NCBI GenBank assembly: GCA_017419405.1
Contig: JAFOLH010000001.1
Coordinates: 682,001 to 746,000 of the forward strand
DNA length: 64,000 bases
Reading direction: 5' to 3'
Origin: Renibacterium sp.
Lineage (GTDB): Bacteria; Actinomycetota; Actinomycetes; Actinomycetales; Micrococcaceae
Numbering within the stretch: the stretch's first letter is position 1; the number at the start of each line of letters is the position of its first letter. The notes under the pieces are model-generated. The model ran no database searches and had not been told where the DNA came from. It was given only the letters and a program-made list of their open reading frames with translations. Shown here piece after piece: positions 55,846 to 63,660 of this stretch. A program made the translations under genes and the position numbers.

Positions 55846-56697
55846 TCAGTCCTCGATCCGGATCGCTCCGCCGGATACCGTGATGCCGCCCGCCAACGGC
55901 ACTTGTACCCGAAGCACACTCGGCCTCCCGATATGCCGGCCTTGCCTGATCACGATCTCCGCGGGCACGTCGATGAGCTGCAATTCGCGCAGGTAGGCGC
56001 CCACTGAGGCGGCCGCCGACCCGGTTGCCGGATCCTCGACGAGATCGCCGACCGGAAAGAGATTGCAGGCTTCGAACTCGTGGGCCGACAAGGACCGCAG
56101 CAGAGTCACCGTGCCGGTCCAACCGCGTCGGTCCATCAGCCCGCGCATGGCTTCCGGGTCGAAACTGAAGCTGTCGAAGGATGCGGCATCGGCCAGGACC
56201 AGCACCGGATGCGGGTTACCGGCGAAAGCGAGCCGGGGCGGGTAGTGGTCCGCCAAATCGGAGCGGTGCAACTGCAGCAGGTTCAGAATCGCGTCCAGAT
56301 CCGCTTCGGGAAGCAATTCCACGACCGGGTCCACGCTGGTGAAAGAGACCTCGATTCCTTCTTGGCCCGGAGCGGCTTCCAGGAGCACATCACCGACCAT
56401 GGTCTGGAAAACGAAGCTTCCTGGACCATGGAGTTGGGCGAGAGCCACGGCTGCGGCAACCGTCGCGTGTCCGCAGAACGGGACTTCGGCTATCGGGGAG
56501 AAGTACCGCACCGAGACCTTCCGTACGCCGCTCGCCGGAACAGGCGAGGTCACAAAGGCCGACTCGGCGTAGCCCACCTCGGCCGCGATCTGCTGCATCA
56601 GCGTGTCGGAGAGCCCTCCTGCATCGAGCACCACTCCTGCCGGATTGCCCCCGCCCGGAGCTGCTGCGAAGGCGCTCAATCTCAGAATCTCGGTCAT
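55846..56697 (-). CDS. PhzF family isomerase/epimerase
   Basis: 283 aa with the PhzF catalytic Glu in VGYAESAFVTS, NPAGVVLDAGGL, the VPFCGHATVAAAVAL turn and the C-terminal EDPATGSAAASVGAYL. The fold is shared with diaminopimelate epimerase. The substrate is unknown, and no phenazine genes are present. ATG 56697 follows GGAAG. It lies 70 bp upstream of the Gfo/Idh gene on the same strand, so the two may be cotranscribed. Confidence 0.88.
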   Translation of the reverse strand: MTEILRLSAFAAAPGGGNPAGVVLDAGGLSDTLMQQIAAEVGYAESAFVTSPVPASGVRKVSVRYFSPIAEVPFCGHATVAAAVALAQLHGPGSFVFQTMVGDVLLEAAPGQEGIEVSFTSVDPVVELLPEADLDAILNLLQLHRSDLADHYPPRLAFAGNPHPVLVLADAASFDSFSFDPEAMRGLMDRRGWTGTVTLLRSLSAHEFEACNLFPVGDLVEDPATGSAAASVGAYLRELQLIDVPAEIVIRQGRHIGRPSVLRVQVPLAGGITVSGGAIRIED

Positions 56698-56877
56698 GGT
56701 CTTCCGTTCTTCTCGGCTGCTCGCCAGGTCCCACACTCGGCAACGCGGACGGCCGGCCAGAGATTCCCCGGTCGCATCGGGCGGCCACGGCGCCCAGGGC
56801 GCGAAATCCAAACCAATCGTTGGGCGCATCTGGTGCGAATGCCTTATGACATTGATCGTGGGTCGGAGGAAACCATC

Positions 56878-57216
56878 ATGCGAGCGAATTCAGGCTTTGC
56901 CATTTGGACGTTGCTGCTCTTGTCCTCCGTCTGGGCCGTCGGCAGCCTATTCCTCGGCTTGCAATGGCAGTTCTTGTGCGCTGCTGCGCTTGCCGGAAGC
57001 GCGGCGGTCCGACTGGTCTGGCCTCAGTCGGTGGACGCCTTCCCAGTCGAATCGCCAGCGATCGCCCCCGGCACGCCTCAAAGCACCGCAATGCCGGATT
57101 TGCTGCCGGTTCCGGACCCGGAACGCCAAGCCGAGGTCGTGCGGTTGCGGCTGGTCAAGCCGCTGCAGCCGGAGCCGGCCGGATCTGATCTGCTCACGAC
57201 CTCGCTTTCGGCCTGA
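56878..57216 (+). CDS. Small membrane protein, unknown function
   Basis: 112 aa. Two closely spaced hydrophobic segments (FAIWTLLLLSSVWAVGSLFL and FLCAAALAGSAAVRLVW), then a Pro-rich soluble tail (PAIAPGTPQSTAMPDLLPVP). No family recognised. ATG 56878 follows GGAGGAAA, a good Shine-Dalgarno. Divergent from the PhzF gene. Confidence 0.65.
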   Translation: MRANSGFAIWTLLLLSSVWAVGSLFLGLQWQFLCAAALAGSAAVRLVWPQSVDAFPVESPAIAPGTPQSTAMPDLLPVPDPERQAEVVRLRLVKPLQPEPAGSDLLTTSLSA

Positions 57217-57305
57217 CCTCAGGGTCGGCCGTTCAACCTGGTCCGCTCGGGCCGGGCCGCGGATGTTGATTGCCCGCGGGATGGTCGGCTGGTAGCCTGC
57301 CGGAC

Positions 57306-58280
57306 ATGACCATCACCACAGCCTTGGCTGACTGGTTGCTCGACGCCGATCCGGCCCTGCGCTGGCAAGTCGAACGGGACCTCTTGCAGGAACCGGCCGA
57401 GGTCTGGCGCGCCACTCGCGGACAGATCGCCGGCTCCGGCTTCGGCTACCGGTTGCTCCAACTGCAGGGCCAAGACGGGCAATGGGCCGGTGGGTCGTTT
57501 TTTCCGGCGGGGTTCGACTTCCACGGCCCCGAGGCCGGGAACGGCGCCGGGCAACCCTGGACCGCCACGACCTGGTCTTTGAACACCCTGCGGGACTGGG
57601 GCCTGGATGCCGGCGAGCTTGCCGGAACCGCCGAATTGCTGGCCGCCAACAGCCGATGGAGCTATGCGGATCTGCCCTATTGGCACGGCGAGGTGGATTG
57701 CTGCATCAACGGCTATACCCTGGCCAATGGTGCCTGGCTCGGAGCCGACGTTTCCGGCATTGCGGAGTGGTTTCTGAGCCACTCGATGCCGGACGGCGGC
57801 TGGAATTGCGATTGGCTGGACGGCGCCAGCCGATCGTCGTTCCATTCCACGCTCAATGCCCTGATCGGGATTCTGTATTACGAATCGCGGGTCGGTGGTG
57901 TGCCGGAACTGGCCGAGGCGCGGCACGCGGCCGAGGAATACCTCCTGCAACGGCATCTGCTCAATCGGCTGTCTACAGGCCAATCCGTGGGTCCTTGGGC
58001 GGGCGAGCTCGCTTACCCGTTCCGCTGGAAGTACAGCGTGCTGAAAGCTCTGGACTACTTTCGCCTAGCCGCGGAATACGACGGCGCAGCTCCGGATCCG
58101 CGGCTGGCCGAAGCTGTGGAGCTGCTGTCAGGCAAGCGCCAGGCCGATGGCACCTGGTGGCAGGAACTTCGCCACCCCGGGCGCGCTTGGTTCGAGGTCG
58201 ATGTCCCGCCGGGGCAACCGTCGAAATGGCTGACTCTCTACTCGTTGCGGGTTCTGGATTGGTGGGACCGCCGGCACTGA
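57306..58280 (+). CDS. Squalene cyclase-like alpha-alpha barrel protein
   Basis: 324 aa. Repeated Gln/Gly-Trp motifs (LQGQDGQWAGGSF, PDGGWNCDWL, RQADGTWWQEL) and paired helices resemble the prenyltransferase/squalene-oxidase repeats of terpene cyclases. The catalytic DxDD of squalene-hopene cyclase is not visible, and the protein is half the usual cyclase length. Function unknown. ATG 57306 has TAGCCT 7 bp upstream (leaderless type). Confidence 0.72.
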   Translation: MTITTALADWLLDADPALRWQVERDLLQEPAEVWRATRGQIAGSGFGYRLLQLQGQDGQWAGGSFFPAGFDFHGPEAGNGAGQPWTATTWSLNTLRDWGLDAGELAGTAELLAANSRWSYADLPYWHGEVDCCINGYTLANGAWLGADVSGIAEWFLSHSMPDGGWNCDWLDGASRSSFHSTLNALIGILYYESRVGGVPELAEARHAAEEYLLQRHLLNRLSTGQSVGPWAGELAYPFRWKYSVLKALDYFRLAAEYDGAAPDPRLAEAVELLSGKRQADGTWWQELRHPGRAWFEVDVPPGQPSKWLTLYSLRVLDWWDRRH

Positions 58281-58287
58281 ACCGCGG

Positions 58288-59145
58288 CTACCGCCGCCAA
58301 CGGTACGGGGTCGTGGTGGATACCTTGACCAGGCCCGACCGTTCCAGGATCGGGCGGGAGAATTCGGTCGAATCGCTATTGATGAAGCGCTTGCCCAACC
58401 GCAGCGCGGAACGGGCGCGAGCGGCGGTGAGCGCGCGATAGATGCCTCGTCCACGCCATTCCGGGCGGGTCGCGCCGCCCCAGATTCCGGCGAAATCCGT
58501 ACCGGCGACCGGTTCGAGCCGCCCGGTGCTGATCACCTCGCCGCCGGATTCCGCGATCCAGAGTTCGAGCCCGTCATCGGCGGCGAGCCGGTCGATCAGG
58601 GCTTTGCTGCCCTCCGGTGCCGGGGAGCTGCCGAACACTTCGTCCTGCATCGCGTTCATCCGCCACACATCGTCGGCTTCGGTGATCCGCCGAAGGCGGA
58701 CCGAAGCCGGGAGGCTGATCTCGGCGGCCAAGCTCTGGGCCAGGCCCAGCATGATCGATTCGGCCTCCTCCGCAACGAAACCGTTCGCAAGCAGCGCGGT
58801 CTGCAGTCCCGGAGCCCGATCATGGCCCCGGGTCTTCCATTCCACCTCGATTACCTCGGGATCGGCTCGGAAATGGTCCAGCGATTCGGAGACCATCCGG
58901 GCGATCTCGACGGGGGTGGCACCGGCCAGGTCCTGATAGGTGACGAAGCCCGAGCCACCGCGGAAGGTGATCAGCCACAAGGGACCTTGCCGAGCCACCG
59001 ATAGCGCGTGGGCGGCTTCGCTCTGCGTTCGCAGCTGCGCATCGTAGGCAGCCAGCATCTGTGCGGGTTCGATTTGCGCAGAGTCAACCGGCGGGGGTTC
59101 GGTGGGCACATCGGCGCGGCCGGCTGGCTCGGCTGGAGAGATCAT
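58288..59145 (-). CDS. GNAT family N-acetyltransferase
   Basis: 285 aa. The C-terminal GNAT domain has DDGLELWIAESGGEVIS, then the acetyl-CoA loop RPEWRGRGIYRALTAARARSA and a terminal NSDSTEFSRPILERSGL. The N-terminal half (residues 1-140) may be a degenerate GNAT repeat. Substrate unknown. ATG 59145 follows GAGG. Downstream of the TetR gene on the same strand, 138 bp apart, and convergent with the cyclase-like gene. Confidence 0.85.
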   Translation of the reverse strand: MISPAEPAGRADVPTEPPPVDSAQIEPAQMLAAYDAQLRTQSEAAHALSVARQGPLWLITFRGGSGFVTYQDLAGATPVEIARMVSESLDHFRADPEVIEVEWKTRGHDRAPGLQTALLANGFVAEEAESIMLGLAQSLAAEISLPASVRLRRITEADDVWRMNAMQDEVFGSSPAPEGSKALIDRLAADDGLELWIAESGGEVISTGRLEPVAGTDFAGIWGGATRPEWRGRGIYRALTAARARSALRLGKRFINSDSTEFSRPILERSGLVKVSTTTPYRWRR

Positions 59146-59283
59146 CGGCTTGCCTCGTTCGGATCTGCCACGGTAGCGGTGGGCACGGACGGCTGCTTGA
59201 TCGAGAATACCCCGGCGCGTCGCCGGTTCAGGCCGGGCAACCGGCTCCGTGGGTTCTGCCCGGTCGCCGGAGCCGAGTGGCGG

Positions 59284-59868
59284 CTACGGAGCGTTTTTCT
59301 CCGTCAAAGCCAACAAGGTGGGCAGCGCCCTCCGCATACCCTCGGAGCGAACGAACTCGTCGTAAGAGGACGCGGTAGCAAGTCCTTCGGCCGCATACTT
59401 CACGACCAAGACGGTTTCCAGGTCCAGGCCGTCCGCCAGGAGCTGTTCCCGCCACTGTTCCCGCCACTGTTCATTGTCCCGGTCGATGACTTCGGCGACG
59501 GCGTCGGTTTCATTGAGCGAGTCGCACATGGCGGCGAAAGAATGGTAGTCGGACAACGCCTCCGGACTCGGGTCGCAGAGCGTGCGGAGATAGGCCCGGA
59601 GCAATTTCCCGGGTCGGTTCTCTGACAGATCCACCCGACTCAGCACCTCGGCGCGGAATCGGTCCAAGAAGTCGACGACGACGTGCCAGATCAAGTTCTC
59701 TTTGTTCGGAAAATGGTGCAGCAACCCGCTTTTGGAAATTCCGGAGGCTTCCGCCACGTCGCGAAGGGTGGCCGCGGTGCCGTGCTCAGCCAGCATCCTC
59801 ACGGTGGCCTCGATGATGGTACGGCGGGTCCGTTCGCTGCCCCCGGCAGCCGATTCGTGCAGGCTCAT
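59284..59868 (-). CDS. TetR family transcriptional repressor
   Basis: 194 aa. N-terminal helix-turn-helix: RTRRTIIEATVRMLAEHG, ATLRDVAEASGISKSGLLHH and FPNKENL. The ligand-binding helices follow. Its ATG overlaps the stop of the DHA2 exporter gene by 4 bp, so repressor and pump are made from one transcript, giving feedback control. A 12-bp tandem repeat encodes EQWREQWREQ. Confidence 0.9.
   Translation of the reverse strand: MSLHESAAGGSERTRRTIIEATVRMLAEHGTAATLRDVAEASGISKSGLLHHFPNKENLIWHVVVDFLDRFRAEVLSRVDLSENRPGKLLRAYLRTLCDPSPEALSDYHSFAAMCDSLNETDAVAEVIDRDNEQWREQWREQLLADGLDLETVLVVKYAAEGLATASSYDEFVRSEGMRRALPTLLALTEKNAP
59443..59472. repeat. 12-bp tandem repeat inside the TetR gene
   Basis: CTGTTCCCGCCA occurs twice and a half in tandem, in frame, duplicating the four residues WREQ. 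It is a likely slippage site. Confidence 0.8.
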
Positions 59869-61400
59869 TTGTCGATCAACTCCTTTTCCTGATCTTCGGC
59901 CAAGCGCGCCGGAATCACTCTCCAGGCGAACACCCCGGCCAGCAGCAAGAGTATCGCGGCGATGACCGACGTCGTCTGCATGGCCGCGGTGAAGGCATGC
60001 TGAACTTGGCTCAGCAGCCCGGCGAATTCGTCGCCTTGCAGAAGTTGCACGGCTGAGGCGAGCGAGTCGCGGACTCCGGCTCCGACCGGATCCGGCAGCC
60101 CCGCCAGGTCCGGCAGGTTGTTCCGGTAGAGGTTGGTCAGCAAGGATCCTAGAATCGCGATTCCGCCGGCAATGCCCAATTCGTAGGACGTCTCGGACAG
60201 CGAAGACGCCGCACCGGCCCGCTCCTTGGGCGCCGAAGCCACCACGGCATCGGTAGCGAGCGTCATGGCCAGTCCGACGCCGAAGCCGGTCGCTGCCAAG
60301 GCCAGGGCCAGCCAGAGGTAGTTCGGCAAGCCTTCGGCCACGGCCAGAAAGCCGAAACCCAAGGCACCCAGGATCAAGCCGCCGCCTACCGATCTGGCAA
60401 CTCCGAACCGGCCGGAAACCCAGCCGACCAATAAGACCACGGACATCGCTGCGAGCGTGATCGGCAACTCCGCGAGGCCGGCTTGCAGGGGACCGAAGCC
60501 TCGGACCAATTGCAGGTACTGCGAAAAGAAGAACAGCAGCCCGCTCAGCGCGAAAACCGAAAGCCCGTTGGCGACGATCGATCCGGTGAAGGCGGGCAGT
60601 TTGAACAAGGCCACATCGAGCATCGGGGTTTCCAATCTTCGCTGCCTGCGCCAGAAGGCCCAGCCGGACGCCAGCCCGAGCAGGAGCGCCACGATCCCCG
60701 GTGCCGTGATCCCATAGCCGAAGACTTGCTTCATCGCGAAGACCACGGGGACAATCGCCAGAATCGACAAGCCTGCGGACAGCAGATCAACCTTCCCCGC
60801 ATGGGGATTTTTCGACTCCGGCAATAGCCAGGCGCCGGTGACCAAAAGCAAAGCCATCACCGGGAGGTTGATCAAGAACACCGAGCCCCACCAGAAGTTC
60901 TCCAAAAGGACTCCGCCGACCAGCGGTCCCATGGCCGCGCCGCCCATGGCGCCAAAGGACCAAACGGCGATCGCCCGGGTGCGTTGCGCCGGAACCAAAA
61001 AGATCTGCCTGATGATCGACAAAGTGGAGGGCATCAAGGTGGCTCCGCTGATGCCCAGCAAGGCACGGGCGGCGATCAGCATCTCGGCAGAGGTCGAGAA
61101 GGCCGCGAGCGCGGACGCCGCACCGAATCCGGCGGCACCGATCAGCAGCAGCTTCTTGCGTCCGATCCGATCTGCCAGATTCCCCATGGTCACGAGCAGG
61201 CCGGCCAAGGCGAAGGAGTAGACATCGCCGATCCACAGCAGCTGGGTCGCGGTCGGGGAAAGCGCAGCGCTGAGCGCCGGCACCGCCAACGAAAGCACTG
61301 TACCATCCACGGCAAGCAACATGACGGCCAGCGTGAGGACTGCCAGTGACAGCCATTCGCGGACTCCGGCTCGGGCGGTCGGCAGCTTCTCGTAAACCAT
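59865..61400 (-). CDS. MFS transporter, DHA2 family drug exporter (14 TM)
   Basis: 511 aa, 14 hydrophobic segments. Signatures: LAVDGTVLSLAVPAL (motif D1), LADRIGRKKLLL (motif A) and GPLVGGVLLENFWWG (motif C, antiporters). It should export toxic organic compounds using the proton gradient. ATG 61400 is preceded by TAGACT 6 bp upstream, overlapped by a TGGTC-N9-GACCA repeat. First gene of the exporter-TetR unit. Confidence 0.9.
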   Translation of the reverse strand: MVYEKLPTARAGVREWLSLAVLTLAVMLLAVDGTVLSLAVPALSAALSPTATQLLWIGDVYSFALAGLLVTMGNLADRIGRKKLLLIGAAGFGAASALAAFSTSAEMLIAARALLGISGATLMPSTLSIIRQIFLVPAQRTRAIAVWSFGAMGGAAMGPLVGGVLLENFWWGSVFLINLPVMALLLVTGAWLLPESKNPHAGKVDLLSAGLSILAIVPVVFAMKQVFGYGITAPGIVALLLGLASGWAFWRRQRRLETPMLDVALFKLPAFTGSIVANGLSVFALSGLLFFFSQYLQLVRGFGPLQAGLAELPITLAAMSVVLLVGWVSGRFGVARSVGGGLILGALGFGFLAVAEGLPNYLWLALALAATGFGVGLAMTLATDAVVASAPKERAGAASSLSETSYELGIAGGIAILGSLLTNLYRNNLPDLAGLPDPVGAGVRDSLASAVQLLQGDEFAGLLSQVQHAFTAAMQTTSVIAAILLLLAGVFAWRVIPARLAEDQEKELIDK

Positions 61401-61401
61401 T

Positions 61402-61420
61402 TGGTCAGTCTAGCAGACCA
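61402..61420 (-). promoter_or_regulatory. Likely TetR operator over the exporter promoter
   Basis: Inverted repeat TGGTC-N9-GACCA overlaps the -10-like TAGACT (61407-61412, minus strand), immediately before the exporter start codon. Fits repression by the cotranscribed TetR protein. Confidence 0.55.
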
Positions 61421-61518
61421 GATAGTCGGTTACGAGATATGATCGGGTCGGTCAGAAGCGCAATGCGAGGCAAACAATCCCAGGTAGGAGTGTTTAGGCA
61501 CCTGGTCCGACAGATCGG

Positions 61519-61548
61519 TTGACGGCGATCGACCGACGCCTGTAGAAC
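61519..61548 (+). promoter_or_regulatory. Promoter of the micropeptide/Dyp peroxidase unit
   Basis: TTGACG (61519-61524), 18-bp spacer, TAGAAC (61543-61548). It precedes the 35-codon gene by about 68 bp. Confidence 0.55.
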
Positions 61549-61616
61549 GGTTATCAGGGCATCGACCGGTCGAACCCTTCGGCCCGGGGGAGTCCATGAA
61601 GCGACAGGAGTGCACC

Positions 61617-61724
61617 ATGAGCGACAAGACACCGCGCGAAGAAGCCATTCAAAAAGAGGAAGAAAAGAAGGAAGAATGGAAGCGGCGCCGTGAGGAAGAA
61701 GAAGCCCGCCGTCTCGACGACTGA
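61617..61724 (+). CDS. Charged micropeptide (35 aa), unknown function
   Basis: The frame runs MSDKTPREEAIQKEEEKKEE onward to RRLDD. About two thirds of the residues are charged, with a single Trp, and it is probably one helix. ACAGGAG lies 7 nt before ATG 61617. An in-frame ATG at 61596 with GGGGGAG upstream would add MKRQECT. A Dyp peroxidase gene begins 27 bp later with its own site, so the two are likely cotranscribed. Its ribosome-binding site and placement support real expression. Confidence 0.6.
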   Translation: MSDKTPREEAIQKEEEKKEEWKRRREEEEARRLDD

Positions 61725-61751
61725 CTGAACACCCACGAAGGGAACCGCTCA

Positions 61752-62759
61752 ATGGCGCCACTGAATCCAGGATCGACCGGGACGGGTTCGTCCAGCAATT
61801 CTCCGCTCGTGCCGCAAAGCGTCGATGCTTTGCTGACCAGTTCGGCGATCTTCCTGGTAGTGGTGGTCAATGAAGATGCCGAGGCCATGGCCTCGGCCCG
61901 GGAAACCTTGGCAGGCCTGTCGGACCTGGTCAAGACCGTGGGCTTCCGTGACCCCGCTGCGCAATTGTCCTGCACGGTAGGCATCGGCAGTCGGATCTGG
62001 CATCCTTTGACCGGCCGCGAGGCACCCGCCGAATTGCACCGGTTTCCGCAGATCAGCGGGCCGACGCACACCGCGGTGTCCACGCCGGGAGATCTGCTTT
62101 TCCATATCCGTGCCGAACGCGAAGACCTGTGTTTCGAGTTCGAACGGCTCCTGCTCCAGGACTTGGGTTCCGCGGTCACCGTCGTCGATGAGGTTTCCGG
62201 CTTCCGCTATTTCGACTCCCGGGACCTTCTGGGCTTTGTCGACGGAACGGCAAACCCGGTGGGTCCGGATCTGCCGGACGCCACGTTGGTGTCCGAAGAA
62301 GACCCGGAATTCGCCGGCGGCAGCTATGTCGTGGTGCAGAAGTACCTGCACTCTTTGGACTCCTGGCAGCGGCTGAGCACGGAGCAACAAGAAGCGATCA
62401 TCGGCCGGACCAAGCCGGACAACGTCGAACTTGCCGATGCCGATTCCGGGCAGAAATCGCACAAGACCCTCGCCACGATCGAAGACGAGCAAGGCGAACA
62501 CGACATCCTGCGGGACAACATGCCGTTCGGCCGGCCGGGCAATGGCGAGTTCGGCACCTATTTCATCGGCTACACCCGGCGCCTCTGGGTGCTCGAGCGG
62601 ATGCTGGAGCGGATGTTCCTCGGCGACCCGCCCGGCCTCCACGATCGAATCCTGGATTTTTCCACGGCGCACACCGGAACCACCTTCTTCGCTCCGACCG
62701 CGACTCTGCTGGCGGGTCTGGGAGATCTTCCGGAGCATTCGGCGGGCGCTGCCGGCTAA
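61752..62759 (+). CDS. Dyp-type (dye-decolorizing) heme peroxidase
   Basis: 335 aa. The GxxDG motif is LLGFVDGTANP (catalytic Asp164); the proximal heme ligand is probably His237 (QKSHKTL); the distal Arg is Arg254 (ILRDNMPFG). No Tat or Sec signal is seen, so it is cytoplasmic, matching B-type enzymes. No encapsulin gene follows in the window and no encapsulin-targeting tail is obvious. ATG 61752 follows GAAGGGAA. Confidence 0.92.
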   Translation: MAPLNPGSTGTGSSSNSPLVPQSVDALLTSSAIFLVVVVNEDAEAMASARETLAGLSDLVKTVGFRDPAAQLSCTVGIGSRIWHPLTGREAPAELHRFPQISGPTHTAVSTPGDLLFHIRAEREDLCFEFERLLLQDLGSAVTVVDEVSGFRYFDSRDLLGFVDGTANPVGPDLPDATLVSEEDPEFAGGSYVVVQKYLHSLDSWQRLSTEQQEAIIGRTKPDNVELADADSGQKSHKTLATIEDEQGEHDILRDNMPFGRPGNGEFGTYFIGYTRRLWVLERMLERMFLGDPPGLHDRILDFSTAHTGTTFFAPTATLLAGLGDLPEHSAGAAG

Positions 62760-62789
62760 CCGCATTGCCGGCCGACTAGGCTGGGCAGT

Positions 62790-63578
62790 GTGGCGATGCC
62801 TGAACTCGTGCGTGTGCCAGCAGGCACCATCGACCTGCGGGACGCTCGCAGCGGCTCGGTCAAAGCCGTGTCCTTGGAGCCTTTCGAGATCGGTCGGACG
62901 CCCGTCACCTGGGCGGAATTCGCTGCGGTGTGGCCGACGGTTGGACCCGGTCCGGACACCCCGCCGGATCAACCGGCGCACGGACTGAGCTGGTTCGACG
63001 CGGTTGACTGGTGCAATCGGGCGTCGGAACTCGTCGGGTTGCGGCCCGCGTACCGACGCAGCGGCCGCACTGTCAACTGGAACCCGGCAGCCGACGGCTA
63101 TCGTCTGCCAACCGAAGCCGAGTGGGAATTCGCCTGCCGTGCCGGCAGCACCGGACCGGGCTACGGTCCGCTCCACGATGTCGCATGGACTGCAGCGGAT
63201 GGTTTGGCCGGCCCTGCCCGGGTGGCACGGAAACTGCCCAACCGGTTTGGCCTCTACGACACGCTGGGCAATGTCTGGGAATGGTGCTGGGACTATGCCG
63301 ATCCGGCCAGATATTCGGACTACCGGTCATTCCGGGGCGGCGGCTGGGCGGATCATGCCTGGCATGTCCGGGCCTCGGTGCGGCGGAGCAGTGCTCCGGA
63401 GGTATCGCTCGAGGATCTCGGCTTCCGGGTCGCCTGTGGCCCGGCAGCTGCGGAAGGCGACGCTGCCGCCCAGGGCTGGTCGGCGGCCGCCGACCTGGAC
63501 CGGGCGAAAATCAAAGGTCCTCTGCCGGTCGGTTGGACTCCGTTGCGCGTGGCGGAGTGGACCGCAGCCCGACACTGA
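62790..63578 (+). CDS. SUMF1/EgtB/PvdO-fold protein without FGE cysteines
   Basis: 262 aa. The fold is marked by LVRVPAGTIDLRD, HGLSWFDAVDWCNRASEL, YRLPTEAEWEFACRAG, GLYDTLGNVWEWCWDY, FRGGGWADHAWHVRAS and LGFRVAC. Formylglycine-generating enzymes have two Cys in the segment occupied here by WADHAWHV, so sulfatase activation is unlikely. No sulfatase gene is nearby. GTG 62790 has TAGGCT 7 bp upstream (leaderless type). Confidence 0.85.
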   Translation: MAMPELVRVPAGTIDLRDARSGSVKAVSLEPFEIGRTPVTWAEFAAVWPTVGPGPDTPPDQPAHGLSWFDAVDWCNRASELVGLRPAYRRSGRTVNWNPAADGYRLPTEAEWEFACRAGSTGPGYGPLHDVAWTAADGLAGPARVARKLPNRFGLYDTLGNVWEWCWDYADPARYSDYRSFRGGGWADHAWHVRASVRRSSAPEVSLEDLGFRVACGPAAAEGDAAAQGWSAAADLDRAKIKGPLPVGWTPLRVAEWTAARH

Positions 63579-63660
63579 ACTGCGCGATGCTGACCTGTTA
63601 GCATGCAGAACAGGCTTTGCGCCATTTTTCGACCAGCTACGAAGTTCCCCGGGGGCCAGT

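Noticed and set aside
63073-63330. Minus-strand frames under the SUMF1-like gene
   Set aside because: Arg/Pro-rich antisense artefacts without start signals.
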